DNA from: Morinoia aosen
Taxonomy: Eukaryota; Arthropoda; Malacostraca; Amphipoda; Talitridae
Direction of reading: 5' to 3'
Length of the DNA: 64,000 nt
Assembly (NCBI GenBank): GCA_030386875.1
Contig: CM059562.1
Span: 67,082,201 to 67,146,200 of the forward strand
The notes below the pieces were generated by a model, which saw nothing but the letters and a program-made list of their open reading frames with translations, was not told where the DNA came from and did no database searches. How positions within the stretch are numbered: position 1 is the first letter of the stretch; each line of letters begins with the position of its first letter. A program made the position numbers and the translations under genes. Positions 36,965 through 47,291 of the stretch are shown here, piece by piece.

Positions 36965-37165
36965 TACATAAGTAAGTATGATAGAATCATCACATAGAAT
37001 TATTACAATCGACATGTTGAGATACAACTACTTGTGGGCCCAACTAAGTTTACTGACTCGTACTTAGAGCGTCCCTTGGGAACTTCGTTCTACGCTTACA
37101 CTTTCACTACACCTGAAGCACTTAATTTAAAAGTACATAGAATTGATCGAATATTTTTTTCAAAG
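36965..37165 (-). mobile_element. possible diverged LINE 3'-UTR remnant
   Basis: Compared with the 3' UTR of the LINE at 53.1-53.5 kb (both read on the plus strand): GACATGTTGAGATACAACTA matches GACAAGTTTGAATATAGCTA, followed in both by CTTGTGGGCCC/CCTGTGGGCCC and TAAGTT. About 100 bases on, AAGCACTTAAT and GATCGA match AATCACTTAACC and GATCAG. Order and spacing are conserved. No reverse-transcriptase frame remains. It may be an old relative of the same LINE family inserted in the same orientation, or a shared tail. Confidence 0.5.
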
Positions 37166-39012
37166 TAAGGTGAAAATTAATTATTTTAACTTTAGTCGAT
37201 TTTTAATGCTGTGTATCGATACAAACGAAAACAGTAGATTGACATAATAGATTTAGGATTAATTTTCTTTAATAATAAGTTAATGATTTTTAGTAACCTA
37301 TCAGAGAGAAGACAGCTATTTCTCAACAGCTAGATTCACGCAACTCAACATGAAGTTGAATCGTTTATACAAACAAAACTTCATTTGAAAACAAGACGTG
37401 TGTTTCACAAAGCTAAACTATCATTAGCTAAAACTGCTCAATTAATATTAGATGGGTGAAAAATAATACATTGACTTACCGACCTACGAACTAGTATTGT
37501 AAAGTGTGTTCAAATTTATCGTGAATATAGACTCAGTTGCTTGAGCTTCTGAGACACTCAATTTTATTTGAGCCCCTGTTTTCCTGAAAAATCATGTGCC
37601 TTATTCAATGAGATCACTAAGTTCATTAAAGGAGACGACATAAAATATAAAAAAGTTCATTGCAATGATTTTTCCATTTTAGCGGTCTTCGTACAACTCT
37701 ACCATAGGCAACACGAAAATAAAGCATGGGATGTATGATACTTTGGGATGACCGTAAGAAACTCCAACGACGATGGTCGACACAGTGTTGCTGGTTACTT
37801 CAAGTCCTTGCTCAGCGGAGAACTTCTGCAAGCCGATAGATCCAGTCAATGAGGAACTAGCAAAACTTTGTTTTGGGGTTTGTTTGACAATTTAAGTCTG
37901 GCGTTTCATGGGCCTAATAGCTCAAATGTTCTATTCTGCAGTTATACGGTAAATATAGTTATTATAAAGACGAAATCTTCTTTTTATAATGTTAGCAAGT
38001 AAAATATAGTTCATGCGTTTCTCATTAAGCCTAATTAGAAACTGTGTCTGTAATTGCATTATATGGACGATATCATTAGTAAAGCCTCATCCGATGGTAG
38101 TTTAGAAAATCACATAAAAACAATTTTGTAACAGCTCTAATATTATTGATAATGCAAAAACTGCCAAATCTTAGAAGCACATTTCTACATAACTGCTCAT
38201 TTTGAGATATTGTTAAATGAATGCACTGATGCTTGCACATGGAAGCCGAAAGCTTTAACTGTTTCCCTGGAGCCTGTATATGATAAAATAATCATGTGAA
38301 TTGTACAAGATAGTTTTGAAACTTGGCGTCAACAAATTAATAATGCTTTAGAGATATTGCGAAAATTTCCACCATTTATTGCACTAGAATATTTATCTTT
38401 CTTATCTCTGAATTACGCATCGATGTCACCCACCAGCGTACTGATGCCTCTCTTCGCTTCTGTTAACAGGATCCTTTGATGCTGCCCTTGACGGAGTTCC
38501 GGTGCACTTTCCTACTCTAAGTTGGAATGACGTCCAAAGTTCAGCAAAGGCTGCATCAAATTGAGGCTGTACGTGAAAATATATCCAATGCAAGCCCATG
38601 GCGAGCGGTATTGATTCTTCAAAATTTTTCAAGTCTGAAATAGTGAAATTTGAAATTGAAGAGGCGCAGTATTTGTAGAAATAACATGTATCATTGTTCT
38701 TTTAATTTCAAAGTATTTTTTTCATTCGTTCCATGTTTTCCTAACTCTGTCGCTGAAGGACCTCGTGAGCTACTAACTCGGCCTCATTTCACCTCCAGCT
38801 GCTCGTGCTTGTATGCCGTCGCTGGAGTTTATGCTGGAAACCAGGCGTCGTGCCATGCATGCTAAATCAGCCCGTACAATAAAACCAAAGAGCTATGAAA
38901 TCAAATTCTGAAATTTCCAGTAGCAATTCAAAAACCAGTTTTTTTGCAACAATATGTGAAAAAAATAAGTAAATGAACGAAAAAGTAGTAACTTTGCCTT
39001 CGCTGATATGAC
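37166..39012. other. no gene recognised
   Basis: AT-rich. GC-richer spots at 38420-38560 and 38760-38870 have short frames on both strands. No motif or repeat is recognised. Confidence 0.45.
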
Positions 39013-39156
39013 CTCGCAAGTAAAAATATGAAGACAGGGTCTGCTTCCCCGTACACGACCCGATGGCATGCTCGCCTCAATCTCGTCCAGGATGCGGAGA
39101 GGGCACCCCAGCACTAATACAGTAACCTCATTTCCATGATGCGCATCGGAGGCCAT
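39013..39156 (-). CDS. candidate first coding exon, unrecognised
   Basis: A real ATG followed by GCC opens a frame with clearly GC-rich, exon-like codons for 48 codons, up to GAG|GTCATA at 39013/39012. Beyond that the frame stays open to 38893 but becomes AT-rich with a hydrophobic, F/L-rich translation, as expected for read-through into an intron. The translation includes VTVLVLGCPLRILDEIEAS near residues 11-29. No family recognised. The next exons, if any, would lie at lower coordinates; none was found. Confidence 0.28.
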
Positions 39157-40427
39157 AACAAGCAGCTCAGGTAGCCAGTCTACCTTCCTTGAGCTCCTAG
39201 ACTCGATTTATGCGCTTACTGCCACAACTCCAGTCAGGGAAACCACTGAGTTGGACATGAAGTCTTTGCACGAATTAATCGAGAGCGACTCCAGGGGCTC
39301 AACTCTGCATTAAACTCAGGGATTCCAGTCACATGAAAGCTGCGGCAGCATCGATATCTTAATGATTATAGCGCCATGTGCGGTCGTAAAGTCATTTTGA
39401 AAGAGAACCGTCTGACCTGTGTTTGTCTACTGCTGTAGAATGTATAACTTTTCAATAATTCTCGCACTACAACTGTGATAAGTCACTTTATGAAGACCAT
39501 TTCAAATAATTGCTTACTAGGAAGCCAAAAAATTGTTTCTCCATCAATTTCTACTCTATTTTACAGAGTAATGTATGCGTATTTCTCTAGCTGAAATTCA
39601 GCCTGAAAATCGAGACCATGCAGGCCCAGAGCCATGTATTTTCTTGGCTTCTGAAAAAAAAAATAGTTTGGGAGCTACTTTTGTGTAAGTTTGAACTCTA
39701 TAGAGGCTGTAAATATTCTGAAGTTTACGTTTATCCTTTTCGAAATCCAAGATCTATTGCAGTTTAACCTCTTGAATAAATGTTTAGCACGTATAATTTG
39801 ATTTGAAAAAGAAAAAAACACTTGATACGACTCGTGTTATGAAAAACTTATCGTAATTCCAGTCTCTATTGCGCGCAATGTTAGTTCTCGACCACTAGCA
39901 TGCGATCATAGGCCTCAATACGCGTATTGCGCCAACATGTACAGCGTTAGAAGATGAGCCCGAAATATTTCATCAACAACGATGTAACAGAGTATCCTCC
40001 ACCTGATTTCACTTCATTTTAAATCAAAAGGAACTGATTAACATAAGGTTTTGTATTCTGAAGATATTTCACATTATGAAATGAGTAGTTAACGGCTGAA
40101 CAGCAATCACATATCCACGTATGCGTCATGTATGGAGACGCCTTCAACTCCGAGTTCACGGCTGCCGTATATCCCAGGCCCAAGTACTGATTCATTTTCG
40201 TAGAATGTTAGGCAAGTATGAATGTTTCTTTGTATTTTTGACCAATAATGATAAAAATGCATAACCACATCCTATGTTACGTTCAAAACAAGCAGACCTT
40301 TTGGTTTTGATCGTTCACGAAACATCTGGTTTTCGCAATCACAAAAAAGAAACAACATGATGACTTTTCTAAGAACGAAATTAATAAACCGAAGCCAAGA
40401 AGATCTATTCTACATCATATTAATATT
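39157..40427. other. no gene recognised
   Basis: GC-moderate up to about 39330 and AT-rich afterwards. There are no coding or repeat signals that I can support. Confidence 0.45.
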
Positions 40428-40715
40428 GAATTCAATAGAACACGATGAGTAAAAGAAATGAATTCAATGAAACATGGTTCGCAAAACATGTGAATTCACT
40501 GGAACACAGTATAGTTTGTAAGAAAAGAAATTCAATGAAACAGTGTTAGAAAAATAAGTGAATTCAATGCAACATGGTTGGAAAAACAAATAAATTCAAT
40601 GAAACATGGCTAGTGAAATAAATTAATTTATTGGAAGATGTTCTGTAAAATTAGTTAATTTAGTGAAACATATAAGTAAAATAAATGAAATTACTGAAAC
40701 ATAGCTAGTAAATTC
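40428..40715. repeat. degenerate tandem repeat, ~36-42-bp units
   Basis: The core GAATTCAATGAAACATGG recurs with changes about every 36-42 bases (for example near 40461, 40535, 40561, 40595, with decayed copies after 40620), separated by A-rich spacers containing AAAATAA or AAAACA. About 7-8 copies. Copies decay toward the 3' end, so it is an old array. Confidence 0.8.
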
Positions 40716-40921
40716 TATTCTGTGTCCCAGAAATATATCCGTCCCAGTCCTTTGTGTTAAATTCCTCGTATTCAAAATTAATTTTCAATACAGTAAGATA
40801 ACTTGACTTGAGCATCGTGTATGAAACATGATCGAATGTCTGCAGGAAGTTCACACAAACTTTATGCAAGGCATCCGGCATGAAAATTTACGGATTGTTG
40901 GTGAGCGTAGGACACAATATT

Positions 40922-41393
40922 GTTCAGTAGCGAGACCCTCTGAACGCTCAGCAGCTAGACCCTCTGAACGCTCAGCAGCTAGACCCTCTGTACGCTTAGT
41001 AGCGAGACCCTCTAAACGCTCAGCAGCTAGACCCTCTGAACACTCAGCAGCTAGACCCTCTGAGCACTCAGCAGCTAGACCCTCTGAACGCTCAGCAGCA
41101 GACCCTCTGAACGCTTAGCAGCGAGACCCTCTGAACGCTCAGTAGCTAGACCCTCTGAACGCTCAGCAGCATACCCTCTGAACGCTCAGCAGCGAGACCC
41201 TCTGAACGCTCAACAGCGTGACCCTCTGAACGCTCAGCAGCAGACCCTCTGAACGCTCAGCAGCTAGACCCTCTGTACGCTCAGCAGCCAGACCCTCTGA
41301 ACGCTAAGCAGCGAGACCCTCTGAACGCTCAACAGCGTGACCCTCTGAACGCTCAGCAGCAGACCCTCTGAACGCTCAGCAGCGTTGTGCAGC
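40922..41393. repeat. 23-24-bp minisatellite, about 19 copies
   Basis: The unit is GACCCTCTGAACGCTCAGCA plus GC and a two-base variable end (TA, GA, GT or A), 23-24 bp. I count 19 units. Variant units form a higher-order pattern: three successive units (end GA, then CAACAGCGT, then 23-bp CAGCA) occur at about 41178-41250 and again at about 41301-41373. While units are 24 bp, both strands stay open and give 8-residue repeats (ARPSERSA on plus, LLSVQRV- on minus). The 23-bp units break the frame, so these are not genes. Confidence 0.96.
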
Positions 41394-44300
41394 AATAATT
41401 GTCCTCGTACAGTCGTCAGCACGCGCAGCCCGTCTCTATGCCAGAGATACACTAGCTGCTCGATTTTCACCCGGTTCCTTCTATAAGTCCAGAGTAGCTA
41501 TGATACTTGACGTAATTCTGAGAAAGTAATTCAGATCCCATGAATAGAACCATATCATTTCTACCATCTTTCATGACCTATTCACTCTGAGAAAGTAGAC
41601 TAATATGTGACTACCACCCATGGGCACTAACTGAATATGTCAAGCTCCCAGATTGTTTTTTTGAGCTCAATGATGGGGGAGGATGGAAGCCCTCTACGCA
41701 GTGTTACTTCTGTTACTCGATGATAGCTATGTATTTTTAGGGCACTTGCGGCACTGTCTTATGTAAAGAGAATTTTCACACTCCATCAACATCATTGATA
41801 GCTGTAAATTTACTCCCTTTTCTTTCTCCCTCAGAGTCCTGTCCACAGGAGTTTCCTTTGTTCCTTTGTTTATCAGTATCACTAGAGTAAATTTTTCATT
41901 TGAAATTGCCACATTGGTATCAGGAAGCTCCAGGCTGCACCTTCCCAGGCTGGACCTTCAATTAAGCCCGGTATACTCATGTGTGACACAAGTTAAGGCA
42001 TGCCTTAGTTACTAACATACACTTAAGTACTGTGCCTTGTTTGTCCAATTCTGTGAAAGTACATCTGAAGTAAGGGGTGGGAAAAAAGTGAAATATACTG
42101 AGAGCTAACGAACGTTTGAAATGTGTAGTGTAGTAACATACTATAGCCAGGCGTGATATCGTCTTGGAAGATTATAGATGAGGAAACTGCAATATGGCCG
42201 GGCGCACTGCGTTGGTACCTCGGGGGTTTCAGCGTGGGTAAGGCGTCCGGCCATAAATGGGTGGGCAGCTGAAACCCCTATGGGGTTAGGCTGCTCAGTG
42301 CGTTTGAATGTGTAGTATGTTCAAAACTTCAATTGCGTGACAATTAAAATCTTGACCTGCAATACTATTAATGAACAACTCCAAGCTCTGCATAGTGAAA
42401 CTCTTTTCCCTTCTGTCAAACCAGACCCAGCTCTGACGAGAGAAACATACATTCAGCCGTGGAGCTGCATGGAGACCTCTTCGAAGCTCCAATAACCATC
42501 AACTAAAGAAAAAAAAGTAATTCAGATAAAATATAGGAATCCAGTGTGAAAGACATCGTTTGATGCCGGTGAATACTGTTGTATTTGAGATAGTAAAAAA
42601 TCAGATGCTTCGAGTAAACAGTTAGACAATTGAGAAACTTTGTTCTCAATTGAGAAACCTCTGTTTATTCACTGGAAATTAAAAAAGAGAAGCAAAAACT
42701 TCTCTTAGCTAAAATTTTAAGATACTTATTTGACCCTTTTCAATGCTAAATCAGAGTGCTTTTGAAAGAGAAACCAGTATGGCGAGCACAAGTGCAAAAG
42801 GTGCTGCTCCGCTTCTCTTGCTCACGTTAAAGGTATGCATGCGGCTCAGCCACCCATGGTGTTCGCTAAAGTGCCTTTGTTTTTATTTGAAAGTGAGTCG
42901 CACTCTTGAGGTCATATTCCTTCATACATTGTAATTTTATGCCCTGAAATACTACGTGCGGAGCTCGGTACAAGAGGTTCTGTAATGCGACTATAATGCG
43001 CGCGTGCCGGTCGCAAGATTCGTATGATAATTGGGATGAGGTCTTCCTCTTGGCGCCCTACCAGTTAACCCAGGCCGTAGAACACTAGACTCTTACGACG
43101 TCTAGTTAATAGGTAGGAAATTGTTTTGGCAAGGCAGGTAATTGTTTCCAAAGGTTCAGTGCCCCAAAGTCGTTATCGAGAAGATGAGTCGCATCATCAA
43201 GGCCTGCACGCCGAAGAGTCAATCTAAAGGAAGAACATCCAACCTGATTCAATGCATTACTTCCCAGAGGAACGATTTTTTTCAATTTCAGACTTAGGCA
43301 ATGCAAACAAGCTTGCATTATACAGGCCAAGCCTCTGTAGCCCTCTCATGAACCTCCGGTGCTGCACCAGCTCAATCTAATAATAATTTACAGCCCGTAT
43401 CCTCCTGCGCAAAATCTCGCTGTGAGCTCAACACGATCGAGCGGCATCATTTAATATCCCCAGATGATCCATCACTGGCTGTACTTTCGTTCAAGTTCGT
43501 AAGAATAATCGCTGAGTTTGCAAGAGCGTCATTATGGAAACAAAAGAGGGCATTTCAGGCGCGATGCCACTTGATGCAAGTGGACAGCTTAATGAAGAGC
43601 CACATTTTTAATGAAAACAACTAGCTTCTGAGTAATGATGTTTTCTCTTTCTTTCTGATTTCTTCCTCACATTACAATAACTTTAACCATGCAGTTTTGA
43701 AACTTAACTTTAAAGCGAACGTACTCCAACTTCCATTTCAACTTGTGAAATTTATCAGCTTTAGGCCTAGTAACTAAAGTTTTCATTATAGTAAAATTGT
43801 GTATTTTACATTCGAAGAATAGTACCATTAGTAAAACGAAATCTGTGAATTGAAGTCATTTAGGGTTTTTTAGCGAAACTTCTCTTGCGAGTCATGCCGT
43901 CCAGTGAGCGTTATCTCGAGAGCTTATTCCACTGGTGTTTTTCATATCGAATTCGTGTTAAATCAGACCTAGGCGACAAAATCGAACGTATCCTCCGTAA
44001 ATTGCTGGTTCTTCCTTTAAAAAAACCTCGTGTGGCACGAGGCTCAAGCGCCTCATCGCCATTCAATCTGTGCAGTGTATTCGCTTAGCGCTGAAAACCA
44101 ATTCTAATCGAAGAATGGAAAGCTGTTTTGAATTTTAGCATGTGATGGAGCTGCCATCACGAGGTCAAACGAGGCAATAAGATCCTATTTGGAAATTTTA
44201 CAACTGGAAATCTAGTTACGTAGGTAAAAGGTGTCAAGTTCGTGCGATATATTGTGAGCGGATCTGGGCGCTAAACTAAAACAAAGATGGTAATCACATC

Positions 44301-44458
44301 AAAGAACAGACCAGACCTGCTATAGCAGACGTTCGTCTAGATCGGGTGTGCGGGTCTGAATACGATCCTACCATTGTCTTAAACAAAAAGGAAAGGTCAC
44401 ACATTGGTTTCACCACTCGGAATATTCATTTTATTGGAGATATTACAGCTTGCAATAG
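41394..44458. other. no gene recognised; holds one foldback
   Basis: AT-rich with a GC-rich foldback at 42203-42302. A minus-strand frame at 43106-43330 reads rather protein-like (LGSNALNQVGCSSFRLTLRR) but has neither a start nor splice context. Plus-strand frames at 42743-42934 and 43885-44088 are short and featureless. Confidence 0.45.
42203..42302. repeat. GC-rich foldback, 100 bp
   Basis: CGCACTG (42203-42209) pairs with CAGTGCG (42296-42302), and GGGGTTTCAGC (42223-42233) pairs perfectly with GCTGAAACCCC (42268-42278), leaving a 34-nt G-rich loop. The flanks are AT-rich. This could be a miniature foldback transposon or a structured RNA. It lacks tRNA A and B boxes, so it is not a tRNA-like SINE head. 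Confidence 0.65.
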
Positions 44459-44674
44459 TGTACAGCATTTTCGATTGAAGATCCATTGCGGAACCTCGCA
44501 TCGGCGTTCGAGCATAACAAACTGGGCAACCTTGGCGGCGATTTCAGGCGGCGCGCAGAGGACGTGCTCATTAGAGCAGGACTGCAGCGCAAGACAATGT
44601 CATCGCAGATTTTCATCCGCGCCAAGCCAAAAGTCAAGGAGGCCACAAAGATGCATTGCTTGCGCCGTCAATAA
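44459..44674 (+). CDS. candidate coding exon, unrecognised
   Basis: The frame is open for 71 codons to TAA, with GC-rich, exon-like codons from about 44486 to 44650. The translation has an amphipathic, charged middle (GNLGGDFRRRAEDVLIRAGL, about residues 27-46) and a basic stretch RAKPKVKEATK near residues 55-65, giving it more protein-like balance than most frames here. A TGTACAG/CATTTT junction is a weak 3' splice candidate and there is no ATG at the start. Another plus frame (44346-44693) and a minus frame (44443-44646) overlap. No family recognised. Confidence 0.28.
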   Translation, partial: CTAFSIEDPLRNLASAFEHNKLGNLGGDFRRRAEDVLIRAGLQRKTMSSQIFIRAKPKVKEATKMHCLRRQ

Positions 44675-47161
44675 CAACGATTACTACTCGTAACTCTTCA
44701 ATTTCTTCTAACATTCCCACCCATAAGATGTCTCTAGCTTATTCTGCCCACGTAAGCTGAACCTTGAGGCTATGCGCTTCAATGTTTTGTGGTGACGTGA
44801 ATCAGTGACAAGAATTTTGAACCAATTTTGCGCTAATTTTTTTTAATGTTCGTCATCACACGCAGTTCTGGACTGATGTAGGATTGAAGTGCTATCATTA
44901 GGTTGAAATTGTGCTGACAGCAAAAAAAGGAATTACTCGCACTCATCGTGAATGATTTCGATAAGTATTGAATTTCATTTACCTTCATTCATTTTATGGT
45001 GGTATTCTTTCGGTGCTCAAGCCTGCCTGATCTACAAAAAGTTAAAAAAACAGAAATTCTCTCAGTATATTTCCAACTCATCGCATTAACTTTCTCCGAG
45101 TCCTCCACAAACATCTGTCGACACCTGAGCCCCGCTGGTGCCGTTACAACGAGAGCACGCTTGCAAAATTCCAGCTGGCGCAGCTACTCGTGCCGCCGGA
45201 GCGAGGCAGGGCAGGATCAGTGATCTGTACGGAGCGGTCACTGTGGCTCATTTGCGACTGAGGGATTTGAAATCTGGTTTAAATGCTCATAACTGAAGTC
45301 TGTATTTGAGTCAGGATGTCCGAGTGTTGACGCGTTTTGTGTTAGCTGTTATTAGTGCATTCGTCGCAAGAGAATGAGCAGACGAACTTACGGTTGTTGC
45401 GTTTTTGGAATGTATGTATATTTTGAATTAGCAATCATGGTTTCAGTGAGAACGTTATTTAACGGCCATAATTTTGACATATCATATGAGTTGTCATTCC
45501 AATCGCCTCTATAATCTAAATCAGTAGACAAACTGCTTTTGGCAAACGTCTTGTCAAATTAGTGTAAACCTTGCTGCAAAATTGAGTAAATATGAATATG
45601 TCGATGAAGTTTCGATCATTTGGACTGCCATTATAACGAATTGTTACTCTATGTATCACCACGATTTTTCAACTCATAGCACGGACAAGAAGTATTAATA
45701 TCTTTCTTCATGAAAAGTACAGTGAGCTTCATACAATCTTACAAAGGAATTAACGATAAAAGCGCAGTGTGACATCCAAACACAGGGCTGGCGTGAGTGC
45801 ACAATTCTTCGTGTCGGTGGGAAGATTTATCTTTTCCAGCCATCCAAGCGGGGCGAGCAGGCATGTTTGATGGCAAGTAGACATCGGAATTAAGAGAACA
45901 GAACAGCCGCTCATGTCTAAACATAACACATGTAGTCTTCTCATGAGAAATACATTATTCTGTAATAAGGGGAGTAAAGATTGACATCACTTAATACGAT
46001 TCCAGCCTTGATCTGGTTGCTGAAAAAAAAACAATTTTTTAAATATTATGCGTAAAATGGGTATTTGTAACAGATTTTTCATAGGGGATTTTTAACTTTT
46101 TCCGTATTTTATCGCTACAGCCGGATGATAAATTTTGTCCTAGAGTATTACTGGAAACAAAGACTCTACTAGCTCTGCAAGTGTGCAGTGTGCACGTATT
46201 CTTGAAAGCAACCGAACATAATTATCAGATATTTACAAATAAATAGATATCCCTGTTTGCATTTTAACGAACTTTTTCATCACTTATTTCGAAAATTTAC
46301 TTGCGTATGGTCATTTGAGAATTCCACTCAGTAAAGTCATTTTCTTCTCACGTTCAAAATCACAGCATGAGTAGCTACTTAACATCTTCAACGGTGAGTA
46401 AAATTAAAGTAAACATTTCTTTATGTTAATTAGATACGCGCCTTGCATGTGCAAATGATGTAAAGGAATGCTTCAAATTGGTTAGCTGAGCCCCAGCCAT
46501 AAATGTACCAGGCACGACACGCGCCAAATGTTTAACATGTCCAAGTTTATTTGATCTTCTCAAGTATGGAATAATTTAAAAGCTCCAATATTTTTAATTT
46601 CATTCGTAACGTTGAAATTAGTGCTTAAATTTCGTGAGACCGAGACGATCTCAGGGATTTTGTTGCACAAGTGAAAGACGAAAATTACGTTCCCCAATAG
46701 TTCCCCAATACTCACGTTATACCCGGGTGTCTGAAATGGGTACCGACCGGTCTTGACTGGGGGAAAGCGTCATGGCGTCCTGGTGTTAGTTATAAGGCAC
46801 TTGATTAACCAATGTACAAGGTAATATGTATCAGGCTTGAATTGGAAATAAAGCATCCATAGATGCCGATGTCTTTTTTTAAATAGTAACTTCCTCTGCG
46901 CACCCTCAGAGAACCTCAGCCCCGGCCGGCACTGCACCATTTCCCCAGCGCGGCCGCGACTGACACCCCACTCCACACCAGCCTGGACTTCAATCCAGAA
47001 AAAAGCGCTCTAGGTCAAACAAAAGTCGATCCTACTTGCAAACATAGCGGCAAATTTAGGTAAATATTGACTCACATTAATGATTCATAATTTTGAATGA
47101 TTTGCTCATTTGCATGGCTCTATTGGGAGAGAAGTGTTGGCTCATGTGACGAGGCATCTCC
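44675..47161. other. no gene recognised
   Basis: AT-rich with CpG-rich patches at about 45090-45240 and 46890-46990. The first lies in a plus frame (44996-45223) following a pyrimidine-rich TTTCTCCGAG; evidence is too thin for a call. Confidence 0.45.
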
Positions 47162-47291
47162 ATGCGGGATTGTGCGACTCCAGTGCTCTGCTCCCGCTCC
47201 TATTTGGTGCGGACCGAGAGGTCCTCCAGCCTCAAGTTTCAGCTCAGATTGTCTTCCAAGGCCTGTCTGAACCTGTCGCGGACTCCTGAAG
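47162..47291 (+). CDS. candidate first coding exon, unrecognised
   Basis: An ATG opens 43 codons of GC-rich sequence ending at G|GTAAATTC (47291/47292), a good 5' splice-site match after CCTGAAG. Codons mostly end in C or G, whereas sequence after the donor turns AT-rich at once, as expected at an exon-intron boundary. The translation is Ser/Arg/Leu-rich (RTERSSSLKFQLRLSSKAC, about residues 17-35) and could equally be a mitochondrial-type leader or a non-functional frame. The exon would end in phase 1. No domain recognised. Confidence 0.28.

Noticed and set aside
40922..41393. CRISPR-like array
   Set aside because: Units are contiguous with no unique spacers, and the window is eukaryotic.
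40828..41470. Repeat proteins on both strands (ARPSERSA-type and LLSVQRV-type)
   Set aside because: They arise from a 24-bp minisatellite unit that is open in several frames; the 23-bp units shift the frame and there is no flanking coding sequence.
42203..42302. tRNA gene or tRNA-derived SINE head
   Set aside because: No A box or B box consensus and no cloverleaf; the sequence folds as a simple foldback.
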